A DNA stretch of 64,000 nucleotides from Corella eumyota (GCA_963082875.1 OY720097.1:10300501-10364500); one strand, 5' to 3'. Counted from the stretch's first letter, positions 48,635-61,499 are shown. The notes: generated by a model from the letters alone, not told the origin. A program made the numbers and translations.

Positions 48635-51600
48635 ATGATGGGTAATAACTGGATTTTTGGTGTGCTATTTGTTACGTGTGTCTGGCCTTGCTTTTTGGCA
48701 GTTCAACTTAACCTCGACAAATATTCATGGCAACAGCCGCATTTACCTAACTTGCAGCCCGCCATTGAAATTGTTGAAGGCAAGGCAAAATTTTACGGGC
48801 ACGTAGGCGAAGCATTGCGAATAGACTGTGACTTAGAATGTCAAATAGCAAAAGGCAAACAACCAGTTACCTTAGAAAAGATAGAACAAGAAATGAGTTA
48901 CGAGACTTTAGATGTCGAAAAACAACTTCGTTTTAAAATTATGGTCAATGTGACGGATATACCTGCAGAAATTGTTAACCCTAAACCAGAAGAACAGCAA
49001 CAAGAAGACGATTTCGATTTGCAATCAAATGTCACTCGCCATAAGCGGGCAATTTTTGGCTACGACACACGTTTCACCTTATCAACGAAAAAATTTTCCA
49101 CCATGTTTCCTTTTTCAACGGTAGTTAAACTTTCGACTGGCTGTGCGGGAGTGAAAATATCGCCCAAGCACGTTTTAACCTCGGCACATTGCATTCACAA
49201 CGGAAACAAATATTTAAAGGTGAGCTGAAGGTTAATTTACTTTAATTTGATAACACTTAACAAGGTTGGAAAAAATGTACGGTTTAAACTAAAATACTGA
49301 ATTAGGTATTACGAATATTTTAAGAAATTGTCATATACTAATAAAATAACTTTATTCTTAAACCTAGCTAGGAAAGCTAAGAAAAAGTTATATTTTGTGA
49401 CACTGCCAAATTAAATTTAGCTCTATTTTGGGTACGTTGTCATTACTAGTCAACTATGCAAACCATATTTGGTTATGTTACAATATCTCTTTGTTGTAAA
49501 TGAACCTCACAAACCCATAGGAAGTTAGGGTAACTAAATCCTTTGCGTAGAATGACATAAAAAGTAATGTCATCATACTTGACATTTTGCCTTGCCATAG
49601 GGGTCATGAAAACATAAATTGTGGTCATGTATACAGCATTTATGTTGATGCAGTATAAACTAGGTAAAACTTGTCGGCCCAGCAACCTTTGCAAAACGGT
49701 AAGAACTTAAAGCTTGCAAGTTTATTCCTTCGTTACCGAGTGATTAATGGCATTGTATTTACATTTTTTTGTTTAAAGTTGTTGAGAAACGTAGGTCTCT
49801 CTCTAATTTCATTAAACCACATATTTGTTTGGCCAATCTGGCTGCCTAGGCTTAACAGGGAAACCAATGTCTAAAATTCGTTTTTAACTGAAGTTTAAGC
49901 GCACTATGTATTGTGTGATGTTAACATAGCACGTATAATATGTAAGCCCGATTTATTATTAGGCTTATTCGATTTTCTTTTCCGGTATTGTTGTTATATA
50001 GGGACTACACATCACTAAATATGTTTTTATAGTTTTTGGGTTTGATAAAATTTACGTCATTTACCTTATCTGGAATTGATAATCATTTTTTTAATGATAA
50101 AGATACTTTTGTTTACTGAACCATATCTTGAGTCAATATTTATTAAGTTTTTGTTACAGTATTATTTAAATATTGTAGTTTTTAGTCCTTTAAAGTAATG
50201 GCATATATTTTATTAACTGTTTTTCGAATATTTAATATCGTTGTCAAATATCTTTATTATAGAAAATACTGCCTTGTCTGAAACATACAATCTAAAATTA
50301 AAATGGTATAGTGTTGTGTGGGTGACGTATTTTAACTTTTTGTTTGTATTGGATTTTTTCAGTTGTCCCAACACCAAATAGGAAGTCAGTGCATTATTGC
50401 ACAAGCATTTTCTTTCAACGTAACGAACTATATACAAATATTACGGAGTCCATTTACTAAGTCCGAGAATTTTTAAGGCTATTAAGTTAAACGTTACTAT
50501 AAGGGAAAAGCATTCACAGTTCAAAAAATATATATTTCCTTTATAATACAATAGCGCAGGGTTTTTATGACATATTGTGTTACGAAATAATGGAAAATTT
50601 CCTCGAAAAAAGCAAACGTATATTTTTAAAACGCATCTAGTAAAACAGAATTTAAAAATTTAAAATTAGGTTAAATGAATGAGATTTGGTTCCATTAAAA
50701 TCTGTTTTATTTAAATCCGCATAGTTTCTTTCTTTAGATTTTGCATCGTAGATATATAACAAAAACATAATTATCGAATTATATTTCCCTAAAAGCCTGT
50801 AATTCATCATCATGTAATCCTAGAATATTTTAAACATCCGATCGTCGTTTAACTTTGCGCTTGGATTATTCCCTTTAATAACAATGAATGGGCGCATTGT
50901 ACTCCACGTATGTTAAACAAGTTTATAAGTTTAAATGTTTGTTAGGTAGTGATTCTAAATTTCTGTTTTATTTTTAAGGTCTGAAAGCTATATTTAATAT
51001 TGTAAGCGTTTTAAAAACGGCTGTCATAGAAAAAAATAAATGTTGCATTTTACTTGAGAAATTTGAGAGAATTTGCTAATTAAATAAAATTGTTTTTACA
51101 AGCAAAAGTGGTTAACTTTAAAATAGCATGAACGCATTACTTTACCACGTTTCGCTTTGCACAGCTGAATGCTTATGGAACCATCTACATTAACATATTT
51201 CCCTATATTGCTAAGTGATAAGTGCGAGCAAGAATCTTTTGCATTGTCGTTGGCGGGAAACACAAATAGCCTGTTTTATGTAGGCTAGTTTTACGATGTC
51301 TTATATAGTAAAGTCCGTATTATTTACCCCCAATGTTCACAGTTTGGCGATAAATTAATATTTTTAGTCGATATTGAATCCCAAAAAAAGTTTTGGTTAT
51401 GATAACAATGTAACAATTGACCATTTTCAAAAGAATAAATATATACAATGTTTTGGCACTGAACTATATTTTTAAAATTACTGCAAGCAATAAGTTTTTA
51501 TTTTTAATGGCATAATCCATACTGTGAGGATTAATATCGGTTGATTTACCAAATGTTATTTACTTTTACCAGATTTATAAGTTCTTCACAAGACTTTGTA

Positions 51601-52561
51601 CGATTAGTATTAACTTATGGCTAATACGTTGATTAGCAACTTTTTTGTACAAGATTTAATCATAATATTTTTAGTTTAAATTCGACATGCGTAAATTTCC
51701 TTAAAACGTTATCTACTGTTAAACTTGAATTTATTAATTTAATAGTTTATTGGAGTTTTGTTATAGGATAATTCCTTTTTTAGTTGTTAAGTCCCATTTA
51801 TCACACTATATGGTTTTTTTAAAAATATTATATCAAGTTCATCGGTTCAAAAATAAAATTATTTTTTATTTAAATAATCTTATTTTATTTTTTAGGGCGT
51901 TAAACGGCTGAGAGTTGGCCAATTTACGAAAAAAATAAAAAAGGCGAAAAAGGGAAAGGGGTCAAAAAAAGGGAGAAAGCAAAGAAAATCGGTCAAGTTA
52001 GCTCGATCAAAAAGAAATGCAAATACCAAACCAGAATACGTTGAAAAATTTAGGTGGACGAGGGCCAAACGTACACATATACCCCAAGCCTGGCTCAAGG
52101 ATTCAAATCATAAATCAGAGAACGTCATTGTTGAATATGACTATGCTGTTATCGAACTTAAAAGACCACTGGGAAAGCAGTTTATGAAAATAGGAATAAG
52201 TCCCGCAAAAGAAAGGCTACCCGGCAATCGACGAGTTCACTTCACTGCATTTGACCGATCCAAATCCCCCCAACTTTTGTACAGATATTGTGGAGTAGAA
52301 GAGCAGTCAAATGACATGATTTATCATTACTGCGATGCTGAGAGAGGTACATCCGGTGCTGGAATCTATGTACGACTGTACGACCAAGAGAACACAACAT
52401 GGGATCGAAGGGTGATTGGGGTGTACTCTGGTCACCAGTGGGTGAGAAACGAAGAAGGTGCGAAAGAATACAACACTGGGGTTCGAATCACTCCGCTTAA
52501 ATTTGCACAAATATGTTTCTGGACAACAGGAGACTATGCTCAATGTCGAGGGGATCAATAA
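48635..52561 (+). CDS. PRSS23: Secreted trypsin-like serine protease, PRSS23 family, complete, two exons
   Basis: Exons 48635-49219 and 51896-52561 join in phase 0 to 416 aa. Residues 1 to about 22 form a signal peptide (WIFGVLFVTCVWPCFLA). A basic RHKR at 135-138 fits furin-type removal of the propeptide, as in the family. The catalytic triad is visible: His185 in LTSAHC, Asp277 in YDYAVIEL, and Ser348 in CDAERGTSGAG. The classic GDSGGP is replaced by GTSGAG, much as PRSS23 has GSTGSG. The segment after the His exon is very basic (KKIKKAKKGKGSKKGRKQRK), matching the basic insert of vertebrate PRSS23. TVVKLSTGCAG and VYSGHQWV are family hallmarks. The 2.7-kb intron lies just after the His motif. 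Substrate unknown. Confidence 0.93.
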
Positions 52562-54820
52562 CCAGAATCCTAGACGTATTATAATATGTTAGTGGTTTCT
52601 CCAATGTGTGCTAACACTACATTTCAAAAACGTAAACCGAGGCGAACGGTTTTGTTAAGCTTAGTACAAGACGCTTTGCTGCTGTATAAAAAACGTGTCA
52701 TTTTCAGCATATCTTTATTAGTTCTTTTTGCGCCAATACCTGTAACATCGCCACTTTAACTGCGCTTTATCTAAATTTATATACGCATTAAACATTCTAT
52801 ATAGAGTACCGTCTCGCAGTTTTACGATTTTCTTCAGCATATAGCGTAATTACATTTTTATTTTAATTGTCTTATTTTGTTTAATTTTTTTCTGTTCCAT
52901 TAAAATTTATTTACAAAAAATAACAACATGATAGTAAACTATTAAACACATTTTTGTCAGCATGCTTTTTTAATTTATTAATTTATAAATATTTGTAATT
53001 GGTGCATTTAGATTTTCGGTGTTCTGACTGTGGTTTTTATAATAGATAAATACAGCAGCAGCTTTGTCAGCATAATTATGTTAACTTTTTATAAAAGACG
53101 GATTAACAACCTTATTGCGTAACATTATAATCTGCGATTTAATTTGATATAATTTGTTTTACCAAAACTTAAATTAAATATGTTTTGTATTCGTAAAAAT
53201 AAGATCTTTTTTTAATTTTTAATTACCCCCAGTCGTCAATTTTGTTGTTAAATAAATGGAGAATTGTTGTTAAAACTGTTGTTTACTTGAACTATATTTT
53301 AATCAAGTTTTACATATCTTCAAGCTGTAAATGTTAAAATAATATATATTTTTTTTGTCAAAGCTATTTTTTTTCAAAGCCACTTGGGTAAAAAAAAACA
53401 ACTAAACCCAAAAACAACTCCACCTAACGACATTTTTTGAACCAACTTTATAACACCTTTCTTGTATCATTTTTTATATTTATTTTTGTTAAGAAGACTA
53501 TTACCTGCGCCAGGCGACTACACACATAATTGTTTATTGTGAGATTTAACTTTTTTAAAAAGTTTCTTTATTATTTTAAGACTTATTATTTTAAGAAAGT
53601 TTCTTTATTAGGTTTTAATTGCTAATTTTACACTGTTTAGCAGTTTTTTATGTTTTTATAGGGCATTAGCATAGCTGAATCCTTTTACAATGGCATTTTT
53701 ATATGCATTATCTATACGCATTTTAATTTACTTGGTATTTATTTAACCTCTGTGTTTATTTAAAGGCTATATCTCTGTTGCAAAAAGCCAACTTTACGAC
53801 CTGGACATACAGCAACATTTTTTACTTTAACCCAGTTTACTTTGTCAGTTTAAAATACTATATAGGCAATTTGTTCAATAATCAACCTGTCGACAGATTT
53901 TGAGATGGCCAAAGAATGTACTTCCTTAACACTTAACTTAATGGCGGTACCCTATTAAAAGCACCTTAGTATCTAAGTAGTTAAAATCAAACCAAGGACT
54001 TCATGTAATGAAGCTAGGCTTAAACCATTTTACCGCATCGCTGGCATGAACATGAAATTCTAAGGACAACACTAGTCTACATATAAAATTTTAAAAAGAA
54101 ATTACAATCTAATTATAATACATCAAGTTAAAAATGCGCCGTAAAATATTGACGTGAGAAAAATAAAGATGTTAACACGAAGAATAAGTACATGTTTGCG
54201 CTCTGGGAATTGCTGAATAAGCAAAGAATTTTGAGTAATTTTCTCGTGAATTAGTTTGACCTTTTAATCCTCGTTTTTATTCGTTGATCAATAAACAACA
54301 ATTCAAAAACAGCTTTTACCTTTCAATTTTTAGTCCCGTTCTACTTTACTTGTTATTTTTCAATCCTAAAATTTTAAAATAAAATTAAACATGTTATACC
54401 AAATAGATTTTTTCTAAACTAAACTTTAACGTAAATTGCAATTTTAATTCAAAAACTTAAACATTTACCCTTAGAAAATATTCTAAAAACACGAAATGTT
54501 GTCACTATATTTAATACGGTTGTGTACTACTACCATGTCTAAAAAAAAAACAATTTTAGAATAAGTTGTTAAATAATGCACTATTGAAACGACACAATGT
54601 GTATATGTATATATGTATATCTGTAAGTTTTAGTAATATAATGATTGCAGTTAGGTTTTTTGAGTAGCAAAAAAATGCTACAAGCCTTTACAATAGATAC
54701 AAAATGTACGTGGTTTGCTATATTTTAATCTCTATAATTTCTAGTTTAAATCCAATACTGAATAATAAATAGCAAATCAAAAGTATGCAATTTACTCAAT
54801 ATTCTAAAAACCTAGCTCGT
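52562..54820. other. Intergenic between convergent genes
   Basis: This holds the 3' flank of the protease (an AATAAA occurs at 53251, about 690 bp after the stop) and the 3' flank of the - strand GBP-type gene. A direct repeat of AAGTTTCTTTATTA lies around 53557-53614. No coding frame is supported. Confidence 0.4.
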
Positions 54821-57800
54821 TTAAATAAATATTTTTTTAATTAAATCAATATTTGTCCTGTCGGGTAATATATTATTGTCATCAATATTTGTCCTGTCGG
54901 GTAATATATTATTGTCACTTTCTTTAAATGTTTTTCTATAAGAGTTGTAAAATTTTACCCCTTCTAATTTATTTTCAAGTTTATTTTTGGATTTACTAAA
55001 GAGGTTTTCGTGGTTTTTTTGAAGAGCTTCTGTTTGTACATATCGACCCTCTGTGAACTATAAACAAATAACATTTTATCTAACAACTGAAACCCAAATC
55101 TAAAATAGTATTAATCAAAATTAAGCACTGATTTTCAGATCAGTTTAGTAGCTTTATTAACACAATATTTGGTTAAAAAAAATAACTCTTTAAAAAAGGT
55201 TACCTTTTTCATTTCATTTCTGTACTCATCACGAAGATTGGATGTAAATACGTCCAATTCTAACTTCTGTATTTTCTGCAAAAAAAACTAAGGTGTTAGG
55301 GTAAACTTACTTTAACATTAATATATTTGTTAGTTATTTAATTAAAATTAAAATATTAAGTAGATTATGACGCACAGGCAAAAAACTCGGTTTAAATTCG
55401 TCAAAAGGTAAAGTTGTTAGGGCTTGCACATGTTTGTGTATGTTACTAATATTTGGCAACTATAATTTATCAGTGTATTTTAAGCTTTAGTTTGCTTTGG
55501 AAAACAAATCACGTATGCGCCCATACACATTTTTTTTGTTCCACTAAGACGTGTTTAGTAACTAAGTGATAATAAATTACACTTTGTTAAAGTATATTTC
55601 TTGTCCCGTCACAATTAACTGTGACCTCTCTTCGCGTTTTATAGTTTTGCATAAGTGTTAACCCGAATGATAGCCAATTTATGATAAATAAATAAATAAG
55701 TTTAAATTTGTCGTTATCCCAGCCATTCAAGGTAAAGGTAAGAATATTTTTACCAACTTACCTATTCAAACAGTAACCGAATTTAAGAACTCTACATTAG
55801 CTTTTAAAAAAAATTACGTCGTCTTTTACAACCACCGCTATGTTTCATTTTATCCATGCATTAGCCGCTGCTTTTAGCTACATTAGTAATTTAAAAAAGC
55901 TGAATATGGCTAAAGGCAGAAGGGGCTAAACCTATTATTTTCTTTGACTTAAGATATTGCTAACGCATTTAATGTAATATTTACCTTTTTATTTTCGTTT
56001 GCTTCAATGTATTCTTGAAATGAAGACGCAAAATTTTTCTGTAGCTCTGTTTTAAATTGTTCTCTGATTTCACTTTCTTGGTCCAAATAGTTAGAATCAT
56101 AAACGGTAATGGCTTTACTTTGTGCTTCGACGTTAAAGGAATAAATTTCCTTTTCTTTAACAAAACGATTTTTGCACTTCTAAAACGACAATAATTTGCA
56201 ATTATACAATGACTTTTTTTGACCTAATTAATAAAATAATTTATAAAATAGAACAATATTTTTACACAAACTTTTTAAAAAAAATACTTTAAACCTCATC
56301 CATATACGATTTATAGACTGTAACACTTTTCTTCATTAAGTTGGTTAGGTTCAGCTTTAATTCATTCTAAAAATAATAATATATTATTCTGAAATGCTGT
56401 TTTAGCAAACAACGTTATGTTTTAAGTCCTTACTTTACGTCATTGCTACCTTTAAGATTTAATCTTTAAATAAACAGTGTATTAAACTAAATTACACTGT
56501 AAAAAAGCTTAGTCCAACAAGTTATTTTAATAGGCAACAATAAAAATGATCGAATTTTAGACCTATATTTTTAACGATAAAGTTTTAACACTTTTGTAAA
56601 AAGTATTCGCGAAACACTAAAGTGAACTAAGAAAAATGTCTCAAACCTGCACAAAATAAACATTTTAAATAATTAGTTTAAAACGTTTATTTTGTGCAGG
56701 TTTGGGACATTTTTTTGTTTACTATGGTTTCGCGAATACTTTTTACATAAATAAATATTGAAACTTCACCGTTGAAAATATAGGTCTAAAATATTCGACC
56801 ATTTTTTGTTGCCTATTAAAAGGACTTATTGGACTAAGTTTTTTTACAGTGTAATTTAGTTAAATACGCTGTTTTTTTAAAAGTTAATTATTAAAAGTAG
56901 CAATGGCGTGTAAAGTGAACAGCTCAGCTTTTTCGTCTATTCTGACATTTTTATATCAAAACATACAGAACGTCACGCCAAAAAAACGCACCAAAAATTA
57001 TAACTCAAATATTTATGAATCGTTGTAATTTAAGTTTAAAAATCACTTTTTTAGAAAAAATTTCAAACGCAAATTTACGTCACTCTAGTAGATTATGACG
57101 TAACAATGGTAGAAGCGCTGTTTTGCAATGTTTTCTTTTGCGCTTTAAAGTTTTATAATGAGTTTCATTTAATTAAAAGTTTATTTTAGTTTATTTGTAT
57201 TCTTGTTTGTCAAATCAAACCTAAGAATAACGTTAGAATTGCTTAAAAAACAATCAGACTGTTAAATCATTACCTAGAAGCGCAAACGCGATTTTGTTTG
57301 GCTATGTAAGCTAGCAATATCTTTTAGATAAAGGCAAACCAAAGTGTTAATTAAATTACAAGTATGACTTTTAAATCGTATTTTTTAGTTATGTAAGTAC
57401 AACTAACATTTTAATAAATTGTAGGTGGCAGTAACTAAAACTGCCTTCCAGAACCTTGGTTGTTTAAACGGAAATGTAAAATCGCCAAATTTAAAAAACT
57501 AAGCATACAATCAAAAACTAATTGCTATTTGCCCTATTTATAACAATTTATAAATAATAAGATAATAAGACCGTTTAATAAAATAAAAAGACCATTAATA
57601 AAATTTAAAATATAAACTAACATCAACACATACTTTAATTTGAAATTAAGTTGTGTGACCCAGAGCCATACTGTTTAAGTATGGACTCAAGACATAACGT
57701 CGTTTGCTAAAATAGCATCTTAAAATATTATATTATTATTTTTAGAATGAATTAAAGCTGAACCTAACCAACTTGATGGATAAAAATGTTACAGTCTATA

Positions 57801-60702
57801 AATCGTATATGAATAAAGTTTTGTATTTTTCTAAATAAATGTTTGTGTAAAAATATTGTTCTATTTTATAAATTATTTTATTAATTAGGTCAAAAAAAGT
57901 CATTGTATTTAGCCTTATAATTACAAATTACTGTCGTTTTAGAAGTGCGATAATCGTTTTGTTAAAGAAAAGGAAATTAATTCCTTTAACGTCGAAGCAC
58001 AAGGTAAAGCCATCACCGTTTATGATTCTAACTATTTGGACCAAGAAAGTGAAATCAGAGAACAATTTAAAACAGAGCTACAAAAAAATCTTGATTCTTC
58101 ATTTCAAAAATACATTAAAACAAACGAAATGAACAAGGTAAATATTACATTAAATGCGTTAGCAATATCTTAAGTTAAAGAAAATAATAGGTTTAGCCGC
58201 TTCTGCTTTTAGCCATATTCTGCTTTTTTAAATTACTAATGTAGCTAAAAGCAGCGGCTAATGCATTAAATAAAACATAGCGGTAGTTGTAAAAGACGAC
58301 GTAAATTTTTTATTTTAAAAGCTAATGTAGATTTCTTAAATTCGGTTACTGTTTGAATAGGTAAGTTGGTAAAATTATTCTTACCTCACCTTGAATAGCT
58401 GGGTATAGCGGTCTGTGTGGACGTATTGTAAAGTAAATCGGATGTAGTGTTTTTAATGTATTTTAACGTGCTTTTATATGTTAATGTTGTGTACGTTCTA
58501 GTGTTTTAGTATTGAACCGTATGCGTACCCGTTTTCATTATCACAAGTAGATAACAGAGTTAGCTAAATTGGTTTTTACGATAAACCGTTATAGCGGAGT
58601 ACCTAGGGTTTTATTAAATTAGGGGAGATCGTCTCGTCCTAATAAACAGTTCAGGGTGAGGGTTATATACAATTGGTACCTTTATAATATTGCCTACTAA
58701 ACTATAGGCAAAATTACGAGACGATGAAACTTTTCTCGTAACACTGAAGCAGATACGCTAAAGCTGCACTCAACTTCGGTAATTAAATTACACATTTTAT
58801 ATAAATAAACGAAATCAAAATAAAATGTTAAATACGACAAATACTTTTTGTAATTACCAAAAAATGTATACAAAAAGTATTTTAAAACTGTAATTTAAGG
58901 GCATTTTTGAAGAAACCTTTTTTAGAAAAAGAATTAGCATAAATATATAAATAAACAAAAAAGCTAAATTTGTTGATACGCAACGTTTAAAATAGCCAAA
59001 AAAGGTTTTTATGTATGGTTTTAGTTCCACATTTTAGTTCACTTTCTCAACGTTCAATAGTGGGAGAATTTTAAAAAGCTGCCATATTCGGATCACTTAC
59101 TTAAAAAAAAGTTAGTAACGCAAAGTTAAAAAAAGAATAAGCAAGGACCACAAAGTACGTGAGAAAATTAGCTAGTGCTGCTAAGTACAAGATTTTGGTT
59201 GAAAGTTATTAAGTACAGGTAAACCATTTTTTACTGCAACCTCTAACAAACATTAGGTTATTGGAAAAAAAAACAATAAATCACCAAGATCTTGTTCTTC
59301 TCTATAGCTAATTTTTTCTCGTACTTTGCGGTACTGACTTTTTTTAAATTTTGAAGTACAAGGGATCCAAATAAGGCAGCTTTTTAAAATTCTGCGACTA
59401 TTAAACTTTAACTGATTTCTTGAGGTGAAATAATAAACCTTTTTCTGTTTACAAGTTATTATTGTAACTAATATGATACCATTTCGATAAGGTTTCTTTA
59501 GACGAATTAATCGTACTGAACCTAAAAATACTTTTTGCTACCCATGTATACATGCATATCTAAATATATATAAATAAGTTTTATTTACTAAAGTTTTAAT
59601 GACTTTATATAGTTCGTTAAATATAAACTTAAATACCAGTTTGGTTTTATTAGCTTCAGTAAAATCTTTTTTTTGTTGTTTACAAAAAGAATCGACGACA
59701 TCACGCTGCTTGTTTTTGTACTCATCATTGCCCAATATAAAGCTTTCATCATAGAATTGCAAAGCTTTATTTTTACAAACGATGTGAATGTCCCCAAAGT
59801 GTTTCTCAGTGGCATACTTTGTAAGTTTCTAAATAATTTTTTATAACTAATAGACAGAACAAGTAAAAATTTTAATAAAGAACAAGTTTAATTAAATGAT
59901 TTGGCAAAGCATTAGAGTGGGAGGCCTCACGCTGAAAGAAATTTATTTTAGATCTAGTTTAGTGTAATCCTGCGCACCACTGCTTTTTTAAATTTTTTTA
60001 AATTACAAATACGGACAAGTTGTTACGTTAAAGTCTTATCTTGGGTGAAATTGATTTAATAAAACATTTTCAAAAATTTTATAAACAAAAACCATGGACT
60101 TAATTTATAATTATTTACCGATTTCATTTGTTTGCTATAAAGATCTCTTGCTCCTTCAAGAATTTGTAAAATAGCTGCATCTCGGTTTGCATTTTTGTTT
60201 AAACAATATCACAGAAAGGAAAATGTAATATTATTTATTTGTATATTAATTACAGGACATGGGTTTTGTTAAATTAGAAAAACTTTAATTACTTAAAAAG
60301 AACAACTAAAATTGATATGTGACATGATTGACATATTTTTACGTAAATATATTACAAACTGTAATACAAGTGTTTTACTTCTTTAAAAAGGCAATTTACA
60401 GCAGTAGATCAATACAAAACAGTTTACCTCGGCAATAGACTTAATTGATGGCAATTTTCCATTTTCAAAAATTTTATGATACGAAATCACAAAATTTATT
60501 AAATCTCTCCCTAGTAGTTTTTTTTCATTGTTCATTTTCAGAAAATTTACATATTCCAAAAATTCTTCGTCAATATCTTTAAAATATAATGTTAGTTATT
60601 ATTTATGGTCATTCTAACAAATAACTTAACAAACCTAAATAAGTTTGTTTAATTATATCACATATCGTCTTTGTATAAGCAAGTCTTTTTGTCAAGGCCA
60701 AA
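54821..60702 (-). CDS. Guanylate-binding-protein-type helical domain gene (3' part, eight exons)
   Basis: Exons in transcription order: 60702-60635, 60576-60428, about 60180 or 60199 to 60119, 59828-59589, 56366-56295, 56179-55985, 55275-55204, 55057-54821 (TAA). GBPs are large interferon-type GTPases with a helical C-terminal domain. Segments such as DIDEEFLEYVNFL, LINFVISYHKIFENGKLPS and ALQFYDESF...DSFCKQQKKDF follow the GBP middle and helical domains in order (human: ELDPEFVQQV, LESLVLTYVNAISSGDLP, AIEVFIRSSF...DDFCKQ). The end is a Lys/Glu-rich helix with no CAAX box. Most junctions are in phase, but the start of the third exon has no clean acceptor in the right phase, so an exon may be missed or the gene may be damaged. 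I cannot identify GTPase exons between 60.7 and 63.9 kb. Confidence 0.7.
54845..54916 (-). repeat. Perfect 36-bp tandem duplication inside the last GBP-type exon
   Basis: Units 54845-54880 and 54881-54916 are identical and in frame, so the peptide DNNILPDRTNID is encoded twice near the C terminus. Perfect identity in rapidly changing DNA suggests a recent event. Confidence 0.95.
56917..57685. mobile_element. Insertion interrupting one arm of the inverted duplication
   Basis: The left arm runs straight from the GTAGCAATGACGTAAAGT equivalent into AAGGACTTAAAACATAACG. The right arm has about 770 bp between the matching words. Related words TAAAGT and TAAGTAT flank it, perhaps a target duplication. 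No frame or inverted repeat was recognised inside, so the type is unknown. It must be younger than the duplication, unless the other arm lost it. Confidence 0.45.
57746..57817 (+). pseudogene. Reversed copy of a 72-nt GBP-type exon
   Basis: This mirrors the exon 56366-56295 at full length, with the acceptor TTTTTAG kept and a donor GT following at 57818. The 24-codon frame is still open (NELKLNLTNLMDKNV...). It lies on the strand opposite its parent gene with no upstream partner seen, so I call it a detached exon copy, possibly still spliceable. Confidence 0.6.
57943..58137 (+). pseudogene. Reversed copy of a 195-nt GBP-type exon with open frame and both splice sites
   Basis: This mirrors the exon 56179-55985 at the same length. 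The acceptor TCGTTTTAG and donor AAG|GTAAAT are intact and all 65 codons are open. About ten amino acids differ from the parent exon (for example KNR to DNR, IYSF to INSF, AQSK to AQGK, QEYIEANENKK to QKYIKTNEMNK), while few changes are silent. Whether any + strand transcript uses it is unknown. Confidence 0.65.
58626..58727. repeat. Small foldback with 11-bp arms
   Basis: GATCGTCTCGT near 58627 is answered by ACGAGACGATG near 58716 on the same strand, giving a foldback of about 100 bp in the intron-side flank of the inverted duplication. It could be a tiny inverted-repeat element. Confidence 0.4.
59051..59408. mobile_element. Foldback (long-inverted-repeat) element in a GBP intron
   Basis: The left arm starts GTTCAATAGTGGGAGAATTT and continues TTAAAAAGCTGCCATATTCGG. 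The right arm, read on the other strand, starts AGTTTAATAGTCGCAGAATT and continues TTAAAAAGCTGCCTTATTTGG. The mirror continues through GTAACGCAAAGT / GTACCGCAAAGT and GAGAAAATTAGCTA-type words, so the arms cover much of the 358 bp. There is no coding frame. A fragment near 20790 shares GAATAAGC-AGGACC. Confidence 0.55.
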
Positions 60703-61149
60703 CTAAAAACAAACCAAAAACGTTTTGTGTTATAATATAAAGAATTCGTATTATGCCAAGTTGTAAGTATCAAAATGTATTAAATTAGGTATGAGTTATT
60801 TCATTCATTTGTTCTATGATTTTAAGCATCCTTAATGCAATAAACTAAGTTTCTGCTTTGGACGATATAAAAAAAAATATTGTTATTTATTTTCACTTGC
60901 CATAACCGCGTTACTTGTTTTTTTTTCGTTTTTATATTGTATATTTTTTATTTTGATACCAGTAACTTTTGTTTGCGACATCACAGTTGTGCAAATAAAA
61001 ATTTTCGGTTGTGTTAATGGAAATCGTATTGCAAAAATCAACGAGAAGGTGTGAGATAATATATTAAAATATGCATTTTTATTTTTTGGAATATAAATAA
61101 AAGCAAAAATTTTGTTTACAATTTAGGATTAATTTGGTGAATATGTAGC

Positions 61150-61222
61150 TAAAAGTTGGTTCGATGGGTAAGGTGCTTGCCTATAAATCCCTATCTATGA
61201 GTTTAAATCCTGTTTCTGTTAT
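61150..61222 (+). repeat. tRNA-like SINE head, second family (possible)
   Basis: TGGTTCGATGGGTAAGGTGC resembles a pol III A box and GAGTTTAAATCCTG a slightly worn B box about 40 bp downstream. No full tRNA fold closes, so this looks like a SINE head rather than a tRNA gene. Confidence 0.35.
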
Positions 61223-61499
61223 ACAAATGTCCATCAACTTTTAATCAAATATTATTAAAGTGACGTAACAGAGATAAGTTTTTAAGGCAAATAGTTTGAA
61301 ACCCACCAAACTCATACTGAACACCCGAGGTTCACGAAAACGTGACAATTTTTAAATGTTATTTAAAAGTGCAAATAGAAACGTATGTTTGCACGCTAAT
61401 TAGTCACGTGATCAATTAGTTCCGGATGAGTGAAAACGAGATTTTTTGTTAAATGTAATGAAATAACTAATTTAATGAAAAAAATAACTGTTTACTTTA

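Larger units (their letters stand above)
55712..58410. repeat. Large inverted duplication (palindrome) containing two GBP-type exons
   Basis: The left arm 55712-56670 is mirrored by the right arm 56678-58410 around a spacer of about seven bases (56671-56677). At the centre the arms read CCTGCACAAAATAAAC and GTTTATTTTGTGCAGG. The right arm is interrupted by about 770 bp of unrelated DNA (roughly 56917-57685), after which the mirror resumes up to the gene flank (AGCTGGGTATAGCG against CGTTATCCCAGCC). Both exons in the left arm recur reversed at 57746-57817 and 57943-58137. Confidence 0.9.
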
